DNA from: Saccharopolyspora soli
GTDB lineage: Bacteria; Actinomycetota; Actinomycetes; Mycobacteriales; Pseudonocardiaceae
Direction of reading: 5' to 3'
NCBI RefSeq assembly: GCF_022678645.1
Contig: NZ_JALBWV010000037.1
Coordinates: 22,329 to 86,328, forward strand
DNA: 64,000 nucleotides
The first letter of the stretch is position 1. Every line of letters begins with the position of its first letter. This document shows, in pieces, positions 16,077-23,512 of the stretch. Position numbers and translations under genes: made by a program. The notes below the pieces were generated by a model. The model searched no databases. It was not told where the DNA came from and saw only the letters and a program-made list of their open reading frames with translations.

Positions 16077-16427
16077 TCAGCGCTGCCAGAGCCCGATGCG
16101 GTTGCCGTCGACGTCCACGACGACGGCCATCTCCCCGAGACCGGGGATTTCCCAGATCGGCACGACGCACGAACCGCCCAGCCGTTCGGCCCGGTCAACC
16201 GCCGCAGCCACGTCGTCCACCGCGAAGTACAGGACGACCCCCGGCGGGTGCGGGCTGTGCGGACCGGCCTGGCCGATGCCGCCGGGCATCCCGTCGGCGG
16301 TCCGGGTCAGGCCGTAGTCCATCGACTCGTCGATGTCGATCTCCCAGCCGAACAGCGCGGCGTAGAACTCGCGGGCCTGCGCGGCGTCCTCGGCGGTGAT
16401 GTCGAACCAAACAGGTGGCAAAGTCAT
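16077..16427 (-). CDS. VOC-superfamily (glyoxalase/bleomycin-resistance fold) protein
   Basis: 116 residues from ATG 16427. Two beta-alpha-beta-beta-beta modules are visible: PVWFDITAEDAAQAREFYAALFGWEI in the first, and VLYFAVDDVAAAVDRAERLGGSCVVP with PGLGEMAVVVDVDGNRIGLWQ in the second. Members bind a metal in the cavity or act as binding proteins. The specific reaction cannot be assigned. It follows the GNAT pseudogene on the same strand in reverse order, with a 55-base gap. Confidence 0.88.
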   Translation of the reverse strand: MTLPPVWFDITAEDAAQAREFYAALFGWEIDIDESMDYGLTRTADGMPGGIGQAGPHSPHPPGVVLYFAVDDVAAAVDRAERLGGSCVVPIWEIPGLGEMAVVVDVDGNRIGLWQR

Positions 16428-16536
16428 CTTCCAGCGTCCTCCACTCGCAGGGCAGCGCCTGGTGCGGTGCCCTGCAAGTGCCGACCCAACTTCGCAGGAA
16501 AACTCATCGCACGGCAACGTTTCCGCAGCTGAACGG

Positions 16537-16986
16537 TCAGTTGCGGCCGCGTTGCCAGGAGTCCAGGACGATCAGCGTCTTGGTGCTGGTGACCCGGTGG
16601 CTGCGGCGGATCTCGTCGATGGTGCGCTGCAGGTGCGCCATGTCGCGCACCCGCAGCCAGACCAGCGCGTCGGGGTCACCGGCGATGGTGAACACCGCCT
16701 GCGTTTCGGGCATCCGGGTCGTCGTCTGGACGATCTCGTCGACACCGCTGGTGCCCAGGAAGCGCAGCTCGGTGAATGCCTCGACACCCCAGCCGAGCTT
16801 GGTGTGGTCCACCTGGACGGTGTAGCCGAGGATCACCCCGATCTCCTGCAACCGGTCGATCCGACGCTTCACAGCTGCCGTCGACAGCGTCACCCTGGCG
16901 GCGATGTCCGACAGCGTCCGCCGGGCGTCCTCGCGCAGCAGCGCCAGGATCTCGTGATCTGTCGCGTCGAGCGTCGCGTCCGCCAT
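16537..16986 (-). CDS. Lrp/AsnC-family regulator
   Basis: 149 residues from ATG 16986. N-terminal HTH (LDATDHEILALLREDARRTLSDIAARVTLSTAAVKRRIDRL) and C-terminal RAM/ligand domain (VDEIVQTTTRMPETQAVFTIAGDPDALVWLRVRDM). It is divergent from the indolepyruvate:ferredoxin oxidoreductase gene, 159 bp away. Lrp-type proteins sensing aromatic or branched amino acids commonly control this oxidoreductase, so it is the likely local regulator. Confidence 0.92.
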   Translation of the reverse strand: MADATLDATDHEILALLREDARRTLSDIAARVTLSTAAVKRRIDRLQEIGVILGYTVQVDHTKLGWGVEAFTELRFLGTSGVDEIVQTTTRMPETQAVFTIAGDPDALVWLRVRDMAHLQRTIDEIRRSHRVTSTKTLIVLDSWQRGRN

Positions 16987-17145
16987 GACCAACGATGGTA
17001 CGCAAAATTCAGCGGCATCGTAGTGTGTGCACCACCGATTTTTGTGCGCTGGCCACCATTTCCGGGTGCGCTGTTGTGCGGGACACTCACCTTCGACTGA
17101 AGTGGCGAACATCGCCATCCGCGGACCCGTGAGAAGGAGTTCGAC

Positions 17146-20100
17146 ATGGCCGCGTTCACCTTGGACGACCGCTACCTCCAGGAGTCGGGCACCGTTTACC
17201 TGACCGGGGTGCAGGCGTTGGTGCGGCTGCTGTTCGACCGGGTCCGGCACGATCGCCGCGACGGCCATCGCACGGCGGCGTTCGTCTCCGGCTACGAGGG
17301 ATCGCCGCTGGCCGGGTTCGACCTGGAGCTCGCCCGCCGCGCGAAGCTGCTGGCCGAGCACGACGTGGTCCACCAGCCCGGCCTGAACGAGGAACTTGCC
17401 GCGACCTCGGTGCAGGGCAGCCAGCTCGCCGCCGGGCTCGGCGCGCAGCGGCCGGATGGCGTGGTGGGCGTCTGGTACGGCAAGGCACCGGGACTGGACC
17501 GCGCCACGGATGCGCTGCGGCACGCCAATCTAGCCGGTACCAATCCGCGCGGCGGCGCGGTCGCGCTGGTCGGGGACGACCCGAACGCCAAGTCCTCGAC
17601 GGTGCCCGCCGCTTCCGAGGCCGCACTCGCGGATCTGCACATCCCGGTGCTCTTCCCAGCGGATTCGCAGGATTTGCTGGACTTCGGGTTGCACGCGGTG
17701 GAGTTGTCGCGGGCCAGCGGGTTGTGGTCCGCGATGAAGGTGGTCGCCAACGTGGCGGATGCGGCCGCGACGTCGGTCGTCGACCCGAACTGGTCGGCGC
17801 CCGAGATGTCACCGCAGGCGTATTCGCACCGTCCGAGCGCGCGCCTGCTGGGCGCGGAACTCGTGGGGTTGGAGCGCAGTCTCTACCACGTGCGCCTGCC
17901 GCTCGCCCTGGAGTACATCCGGGCCAGCGGCGTGAACCAGATCGTCCGCTCCGGCGCCGCGGACCGCGTCGGCATCGTGGCCGCCGGAAAGTCCTATTTG
18001 GACCTTCGGCAGGCGTTGCGCGCACTAGGCATCGACGAGCACGACCTCGCCCGGTTCGGCATCCGGCTGCTCAAGCTCGGGGCGATCCACCCGGTCGAGC
18101 CGACCATCATCCGGGATTTCGCGGCCGGACTGACCGAAATCGTGGTGGTCGAGGAAAAGCGCTCGTTCCTCGAACCGGCGATCAAGGAAATCCTCTACGG
18201 TCGCCCCGACGCGCCCGCCGTGCACGGCAAGACCGGCCCGGACGGCGAGACCCTGTTCAGCGCGCTCGGCGAACTCGACCCGGACCGGATCGCCAAGGCA
18301 CTGGCGGGCCGCCTGACCGCGCACGGCGAGGTGCCGCCGATCAGCGCCTGGCAGCAGCGCCGCCGCCCGGAGCGCATCGCCGTTCCGCTGCTGGCGCGCA
18401 CGCCGTACTTCTGCTCGGGGTGCCCGCACAACTCCTCGACCAAGGTGCCGGACGGAACGCTGGTCGGTGGTGGGATCGGCTGCCACACGATGACCCTGTT
18501 CATGGATCCGGACCAGGTCGGCGACGTCGTCGGCATCACGCAGATGGGCGGCGAAGGCGCGCAGTGGATCGGGATGGCCCCGTTCGTCAGTGCCGACCAC
18601 TTCGTGCAGAACATCGGCGACGGCACGTTCACCCACTCCGGCAGCCTCGCGGTGCGGGCCGCGGTGGCCGCCGGGGTGAACATCACCTACAAGCTGCTGC
18701 ACAACTCGGCCGTGGCGATGACCGGCGGCCAGCACGCGGTCGGTGCCCTGCCGGTGGCGAAGCTGGCCGAGCTGCTGCTCCTGGAAGGCGTCGCCAAGGT
18801 CATCATCACCAGCGACGCGCCGAAACGGCTTTCCGGCGAACTGCCCAGGGGCGTCGAGGTCCGGCACCGCGACGACGTGCTGCGCGCGCAGCAAGAACTG
18901 GCTGCCGTCCCCGGCGTGACGGTGCTCATCCACGACCAGGAATGCGCCGCTGAGAAGCGCCGCAAGCGCCGCCGGGGCAAGCTGTCCACCCCGCCGGAGA
19001 AGGTGCTGATCAACGAACGGGTCTGCGAGGGCTGCGGCGACTGCGGCACCAAGTCCAACTGCCTGTCGGTGCAGCCGGTGGACACCGAGTTCGGCCGCAA
19101 GACCCGCATCCACCAGTCCTCGTGCAACGTCGACTACTCCTGCCTGTCCGGCGACTGCCCGTCGTTCCTGACCGTGTTGCCCAGCGGCCGCAAGGCGCAC
19201 CGCGAACCCGCTGCGCTCAGCGCTGACGCGCTGCCCGAACCACCGCGCGGCGCCGACGATTTCACCGTCCGCATCACCGGTATCGGCGGCACCGGGGTGG
19301 TCACCGTTACGCAAATCCTCGCCACCGCGGCGGTGATCGACGGTCGTCAGGTCCGCGCGCTCGACCAGATCGGCCTCGCGCAGAAGGGCGGCGCGGTGGT
19401 CTCCGATCTCAAGATCACTTCGGAACCCGTTGTGCAGGCGCCGAAGTTGGCCGCCGGTGAGTGCGATCTCTACCTGGCCTGCGATCTGCTGGTGGCGGCC
19501 GACCCGGTCCAGTTGGCGGCGGCCGACCCCGGCCGGACCACGGCGGTGGTGTCCAGCACCGAGGTTCCGACGGGTCGGATGGTCGTGGACACCAGCGTGT
19601 CGTTCCCGACGCAGTCCGGTATCCGCGCCGCGCTCGACGACGCCGTCGCGAGAGCGTTCTACCTGGACGCTCGCGGACTCGCCGAGACATTGTTCGACGA
19701 CGACCAGTACGCCAACATCCTGCAGCTCGGCGCGGCCTACCAGAGCGGTTCGCTGCACCTGTCGGCCGAGAGCATCGAGCAGGCGATCGAGCTCAACGGC
19801 ACCTCGGTGGCGACCAACATCCAGGCATTCCGCCGCGGTCGCCAGGCCATCGCGGACCCCGACGCCCTGCAGGCGGAGATCGCCCCGGCACCGGTCGCGA
19901 CCCCCGAGCCCAGCGCTGCCGCGCGGCGGGTTCGGGCGCTGGTCGGCGCTGCGGAGGGCTCGGAACTGGCGCGGTTGCTGGACATCCGGATTCCCGACCT
20001 CGTCGAGTACCAGGACGAGGACTACGCGCGCCGCTACGCGGAATTCGTCGAGCAGGCGCGCCGCCACGGCTCGGACGCCGTCACCGAAGCGGTGGCCCGC

Positions 20101-20586
20101 AACCTGTACAAGCTGATGGCGTACAAGGACGAGTACGAGGTCGCCCGACTGTCGCTCGACGAGCAGTTGTTGGCCGACGTCGAAGCCCAGTTCGGTGCGG
20201 GTTCCCGGTATTCCTTCCGGCTGCACCCGCCGGTGCTGCGCGCGCTCGGGCTGAACCGCAAGATCAGCCTGGGGCCGTGGTTCCGCCCGGTGCTGCGCCT
20301 GCTGCGGGCGATGCGCCGGGTTCGCGGCACCCTCCTGGACCCCTTCGGCTACGCCAAGGTCCGCCGGGTCGAGCGGGCCCTGGTCGAGGAGTACCGGAGC
20401 ACCGTCAGCGAGGCCCTGGCGACGCCGGAGGATCCGGCGGTGCTGGAACTGGTCGAACTACCGGACCTCGTCCGGGGTTACGAAACGATCAAGCTCGCGA
20501 ACGTGGCGACGTACCGGGAGAAGCAGGCCGAACTGCGCAAGACCCTGGCGGCATCCCATGCCGTGAGCTCCGCAGCCGAAGGCTGA
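17146..20586 (+). CDS. Fused indolepyruvate:ferredoxin oxidoreductase (alpha-beta in one chain)
   Basis: 1146 residues from ATG 17146 with GAAGGAG six bases upstream. Order: pyruvate-ferredoxin-oxidoreductase-like N-terminal domain (GYEGSPLAGFD), TPP-binding region near residues 410-600 (CSGCPHNSSTKVP, GGEGAQWIGMAPF, MTGGQHAVGALP), a small [4Fe-4S] cysteine cluster CEGCGDCGTKSNC at about 627, then the gamma domain (ITGIGGTGVVTVTQILATAA) and a C-terminal DUF6537 helical part. It decarboxylates aryl- or branched-chain 2-oxo acids to acyl-CoA with ferredoxin reduction, in amino acid catabolism. An Lrp/AsnC regulator lies divergently upstream. Confidence 0.93.
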   Translation: MAAFTLDDRYLQESGTVYLTGVQALVRLLFDRVRHDRRDGHRTAAFVSGYEGSPLAGFDLELARRAKLLAEHDVVHQPGLNEELAATSVQGSQLAAGLGAQRPDGVVGVWYGKAPGLDRATDALRHANLAGTNPRGGAVALVGDDPNAKSSTVPAASEAALADLHIPVLFPADSQDLLDFGLHAVELSRASGLWSAMKVVANVADAAATSVVDPNWSAPEMSPQAYSHRPSARLLGAELVGLERSLYHVRLPLALEYIRASGVNQIVRSGAADRVGIVAAGKSYLDLRQALRALGIDEHDLARFGIRLLKLGAIHPVEPTIIRDFAAGLTEIVVVEEKRSFLEPAIKEILYGRPDAPAVHGKTGPDGETLFSALGELDPDRIAKALAGRLTAHGEVPPISAWQQRRRPERIAVPLLARTPYFCSGCPHNSSTKVPDGTLVGGGIGCHTMTLFMDPDQVGDVVGITQMGGEGAQWIGMAPFVSADHFVQNIGDGTFTHSGSLAVRAAVAAGVNITYKLLHNSAVAMTGGQHAVGALPVAKLAELLLLEGVAKVIITSDAPKRLSGELPRGVEVRHRDDVLRAQQELAAVPGVTVLIHDQECAAEKRRKRRRGKLSTPPEKVLINERVCEGCGDCGTKSNCLSVQPVDTEFGRKTRIHQSSCNVDYSCLSGDCPSFLTVLPSGRKAHREPAALSADALPEPPRGADDFTVRITGIGGTGVVTVTQILATAAVIDGRQVRALDQIGLAQKGGAVVSDLKITSEPVVQAPKLAAGECDLYLACDLLVAADPVQLAAADPGRTTAVVSSTEVPTGRMVVDTSVSFPTQSGIRAALDDAVARAFYLDARGLAETLFDDDQYANILQLGAAYQSGSLHLSAESIEQAIELNGTSVATNIQAFRRGRQAIADPDALQAEIAPAPVATPEPSAAARRVRALVGAAEGSELARLLDIRIPDLVEYQDEDYARRYAEFVEQARRHGSDAVTEAVARNLYKLMAYKDEYEVARLSLDEQLLADVEAQFGAGSRYSFRLHPPVLRALGLNRKISLGPWFRPVLRLLRAMRRVRGTLLDPFGYAKVRRVERALVEEYRSTVSEALATPEDPAVLELVELPDLVRGYETIKLANVATYREKQAELRKTLAASHAVSSAAEG

Positions 20587-20617
20587 CCGTCCACTTGGGA
20601 CAGAAAGCGGTCCGAGG

Positions 20618-20657
20618 CAGGCGGGATCGCCAGGCGTCCGCCCGGCGACCCCGCCTG
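20618..20657. terminator. Bidirectional hairpin between convergent genes
   Basis: A 14-bp stem (20618-20631 with 20644-20657) containing one mismatch, loop of 12 bases, between the oxidoreductase stop and the stop of the Clp-N protein gene on the other strand. Confidence 0.6.
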
Positions 20658-20658
20658 G

Positions 20659-21393
20659 TCACCCCTGCTGCTGGGCAACGATGGCGGCCAACGCGGTCGT
20701 GATGTTCTCCTCGGCAGCCGCCTTTTCGATGCCGAGACCGGAAAGCACGCCTGCGCCGTCCTCGTTCTCCAGCAGCGCGAGCAGGATGTGCTCGGTCCCG
20801 ACGTAGTTGTGGCCCAATCGCAGGGCCTCTCGGAAGGTCAGCTCCAGGACCTTCTTCGCCGCACCGTTGAACGGGATGAGCTCCGGCACGTCGTCAACCG
20901 CGGAGGGCAGCGCGTCGACCACCGCCTGGCGGACGTCGTCCAGTGCCGCACCCTGCGCGATGATCGCCTTCGCGGCGAGCGAGTTGGGCTCACCCAGCAG
21001 TCCCAGCACCACGTGCTCGGGGCCGATCTCGGTGTTGCCCGCCTCGCGGGCCTCGTTCTGCGACTGCACGACGACGTTCCTGGCCCGGTCGGTGAACCGG
21101 CCGAACCCCGCACTGGGATCGAGTCCAGCATCTCCGGACCCCTTGGAAACGAAGCGCTTCTGCGCGGCTTGCTTGGAGACCCCCATGCTCTTGCCGATCT
21201 CCGTCCAGGACGCGCCCGAACGCCGAGCCTGGTCGACGAAGTGACCGATCAGATGATCAGCGACGTCGCCGAGGTGATCGGCCGCGATGACCGCGTCGGA
21301 GAGCTGGTCCAGCACATCGCTGTGCACCTTCTTGATGGCCTCGATCAAGTCGTCGAGCCGGACCGGATTGGTCAGTTGAGTCGGATCAGTCAT
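20659..21393 (-). CDS. Clp-protease-N-domain protein with internal HTH
   Basis: 244 residues from ATG 21393. Residues 60-81 (GASWTEIGKSMGVSKQAAQKRFV) form a helix-turn-helix typical of proteins that choose between chromosomal targets; the rest (about 95-240) is a ClpC/ClpA N-terminal double repeat (FTDRARNVVVQSQNEAREAGNTEIGPEHVVLGLL and LGHNYVGTEHILLALLENEDG). There is no AAA+ module, so it is not a Clp ATPase but a soluble protein that could sense misfolded substrates or adaptors and bind DNA. Two identical palindromes lie directly upstream, consistent with autoregulation. Confidence 0.9.
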   Translation of the reverse strand: MTDPTQLTNPVRLDDLIEAIKKVHSDVLDQLSDAVIAADHLGDVADHLIGHFVDQARRSGASWTEIGKSMGVSKQAAQKRFVSKGSGDAGLDPSAGFGRFTDRARNVVVQSQNEAREAGNTEIGPEHVVLGLLGEPNSLAAKAIIAQGAALDDVRQAVVDALPSAVDDVPELIPFNGAAKKVLELTFREALRLGHNYVGTEHILLALLENEDGAGVLSGLGIEKAAAEENITTALAAIVAQQQG

Positions 21394-21727
21394 ACGTCAA
21401 CCATAAGTTGACGACACCGGTATCGTCAACCCAGAGTTGACGATCACTCTTCGCGTCCGGGCATGCGAGCAGTCCCTTGATCACGGAAAGATCGCCGCGG
21501 ACCGACACCAACCAGTTCTCGTCCCGGTCGGCTAGGGTCGCTGCCGTGCACGCGGAAGTCCCGATCGACATCAGGGCCGCCACGGTGTCAGCGAGCTGCT
21601 GAGCAGCAGCGGCGTCATCACGACTCCTTGGGAACAGGCGAGGCACACGGAATTCGACCTCGCCATCGCGGCGAGCCACCACGGTGCGCTCACCGACCTC
21701 AGCGCTCCCCTCGTGATTCTCTCCCAC
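21386..21727 (-). CDS. Small hypothetical protein overlapping the Clp-N gene
   Basis: About 113 residues from a GTG at 21727 (start uncertain; other GTGs are possible) to TGA 21386, overlapping the start of the Clp-N gene by 8 bases. Central codon use is typical coding (ELVARRDGEVEFRVPRLFPRSRD-like, then DAAAAQQLADTVAALMSIGT and NWLVSVRGDLSVIKGLLACP). The last 15 codons run through the operator palindromes, which is unusual. Not recognised. Confidence 0.45.
   Translation of the reverse strand: MGENHEGSAEVGERTVVARRDGEVEFRVPRLFPRSRDDAAAAQQLADTVAALMSIGTSACTAATLADRDENWLVSVRGDLSVIKGLLACPDAKSDRQLWVDDTGVVNLWLTYD
21395..21442. promoter_or_regulatory. Two identical spaced palindromes CGTCAAC-N5-GTTGACG
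   Basis: CGTCAAC-N5-GTTGACG occurs at 21395-21413 and at 21424-21442, with centres 29 bp apart (close to three helical turns). The first copy starts two bases before the ATG of the Clp-N/HTH gene, so binding would occlude its promoter or start. The spacers differ while the arms are identical, which indicates selection. Confidence 0.8.
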
Positions 21728-21737
21728 GGAACACCGC

Positions 21738-22314
21738 GATCCAGCTGCACACTCCGGCACCTGGCGCGGCCGTCGCCGAACTCGTCACCTCCGCGCCAGG
21801 CGACGCGCTGCGGCGATTGCGATCGTTGTGCTACGAACTGATGGACTTGGCGGAGCCAACCGGCGAACCCCCGTTGGTTGCCGTCCCCGCTACTCCGCTG
21901 GCAGCCGAAGATCGCGCGCCGTCACTGCTGGCGTTCCGGGCAGAGCACGTGGTCGAACCGCAGACGCGGACCGTCCAGTTCGTTCGTCGTCCAGCTGAAC
22001 TCGAAGGCGACAACCCGGTACGCGCCGCAGCGGACCAGCTTGCCGACACCCACGTGTGCCCCCCTCGACTATCCACTTCGGACGATTCGGCAACAGGCAG
22101 CCGTACTCGTGCGTCGCCGGGTCGAACTGCCGGGCGTGAATGCCGCCCGAGCACGGTCCTGCGCGTGCGCGCGCACCAGGGAGTGGAACCGGTATCGGTG
22201 CGCACCGTGGCGCTCGCGCGATACGACCAGGCGATCCACGCGTTCGCCACGGCTGCCCGCGCCGATCTGGAGATCAAAACCCCCTACGCGCTCGTCCGAG
22301 TCGGCCAGGAGTGA
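21738..22314 (+). pseudogene. Hypothetical gene, probably with two compensating frameshifts
   Basis: One frame is open to TGA 22314. Its first part (AAVAELVTSAPGDALRRLRS, CYELMDLAEPTGEPPLVAVP, LLAFRAEHVVEPQTRTVQFV) and last part (VRTVALARYDQAIHAFATAA) look coding, but the middle (about 22050-22150) loses codon bias, while a neighbouring frame there reads DYPLRTIRQQAAVLVRRRVE with good bias. Two small indels would explain it. No clear start codon and no known family. Confidence 0.35.
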
Positions 22315-22480
22315 CCCGCCGGAACGCGCTCGTGCGAAACCAAGTCGCCGCACCGGACGCCACGGTCGTTGTCCGAGCTGTTGGACGGGCGGCTGGGGAC
22401 GTAATGCCCTAGGTAGCTGGCCGTTTCCGGCACAGCATGGTGGGTGCGACTTTTTCTGCCGGGACGGTTTTGGAGCCGCG

Positions 22481-23413
22481 ATGACTGGTGTTCGCGAGCG
22501 GGTTGGCGCGCTGGACGACTGGCCGCGGCTGCGGGTGGCGGATTGGACCAGCACCCGCGACACGTTGCACATGTGGACCCAGGTCGTGGGGAAGATCCGA
22601 CTGGCGCTGGAGCCGATGGTCAACCATTGGTGGCAGGTTCCGCTGTACGTCTCGGCCCGCGGTCTGACAACTTCGGTGATCCCCCATCCCGCCGGTCAGT
22701 TCGACGTCGAGTTCGACTTCTGCGACCACCGGTTGCACATCCGATCCAGCAGCGGCGAACAGCGCCACGTCCGGCTGGAAGCGAAGCCGGTCGCGGAGTT
22801 CTACCGGGAAACCACGGCCGCGCTTCGCGCACTCGGCCTCGGCGTCTCGATCTGGACCGTGCCCAGGGAAGTCGAACACGCCATCCCGTTCGAAGCAGAC
22901 ACCGAGCACGCCAGCTACGAACCCGAACACGCGCACCGGTTCTGGGGACAGCTGCTCGCGGCCAACCGGGTGATGACCGAGTTCCGGGCCCGGTTCAGGG
23001 GAAAGGTCAGCCCGGTGCACTTCTTCTGGGGCTCGATGGACCTGGCGGTCACCCGGTTCTCCGGACGCACCGCGCCACCGCACCCCGGCGACGCCCCCAA
23101 CCTCGGCCACTGGGTCATGGTCGAGGCATACACGCACGAGGTGAGCAGCTGCGGTTTCTGGCCCGGCGGCAGCGAGGAGGGAACCTTCTACTCCTACGCC
23201 TACCCGGAGCCCACCGGGTACGCCGAACACCCGGTGCATCCGGATGCCGCCTGCTACAACACCGAGCTCGGCGAGTTCCTGCTGCCCTACAAGGCCGTGC
23301 GCACCGCGCCGGATCCCGACCAAACCCTCCTGGACTTCCTGCAAAGCAGCTACGACGCCGCAGCCGTGCACGGGCGCTGGGACCGCGAACTCCTGGAAGG
23401 TTCACCGCGATAG
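22481..23413 (+). CDS. DUF5996 family protein
   Basis: 310 residues from ATG 22481, GGAG five bases upstream; an open frame extends far upstream but without coding character. Typical blocks are WTSTRDTLHMWTQVVGKIRL, NHWWQVPLYVSARGLTTSVI, EFDFCDHRLHIRSS, VSPVHFFWGSMDLAVTRFSG and FWPGGSEEGTFYSYAYPEP. The many conserved aromatics and His are the family hallmark; no biochemical function is known. A perfect palindrome follows the gene. Confidence 0.88.
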   Translation: MTGVRERVGALDDWPRLRVADWTSTRDTLHMWTQVVGKIRLALEPMVNHWWQVPLYVSARGLTTSVIPHPAGQFDVEFDFCDHRLHIRSSSGEQRHVRLEAKPVAEFYRETTAALRALGLGVSIWTVPREVEHAIPFEADTEHASYEPEHAHRFWGQLLAANRVMTEFRARFRGKVSPVHFFWGSMDLAVTRFSGRTAPPHPGDAPNLGHWVMVEAYTHEVSSCGFWPGGSEEGTFYSYAYPEPTGYAEHPVHPDAACYNTELGEFLLPYKAVRTAPDPDQTLLDFLQSSYDAAAVHGRWDRELLEGSPR

Positions 23414-23467
23414 GCGATGTCGGCCGCGCGGACTTCGCGCAAGATCGGCAGCTCCCGTGGGGAGCAG

Positions 23468-23493
23468 GCGGCGATTTCGCGCGAAATCGCCGC
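23468..23493. repeat. 26-bp perfect palindrome, REP-like
   Basis: The half GCGGCGATTTCGC is followed immediately by its exact inverse. It shares its core with the two copies at 15.6 kb and sits between convergent gene ends, where it may also act as a terminator. Confidence 0.75.
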
Positions 23494-23512
23494 GCACTCC
23501 AACACGTTCCGG

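Noticed and set aside
18025..20226. Long minus-strand open frame inside the indolepyruvate oxidoreductase gene
   Set aside because: It has no family motifs and its codon bias is the mirror of the plus-strand gene.
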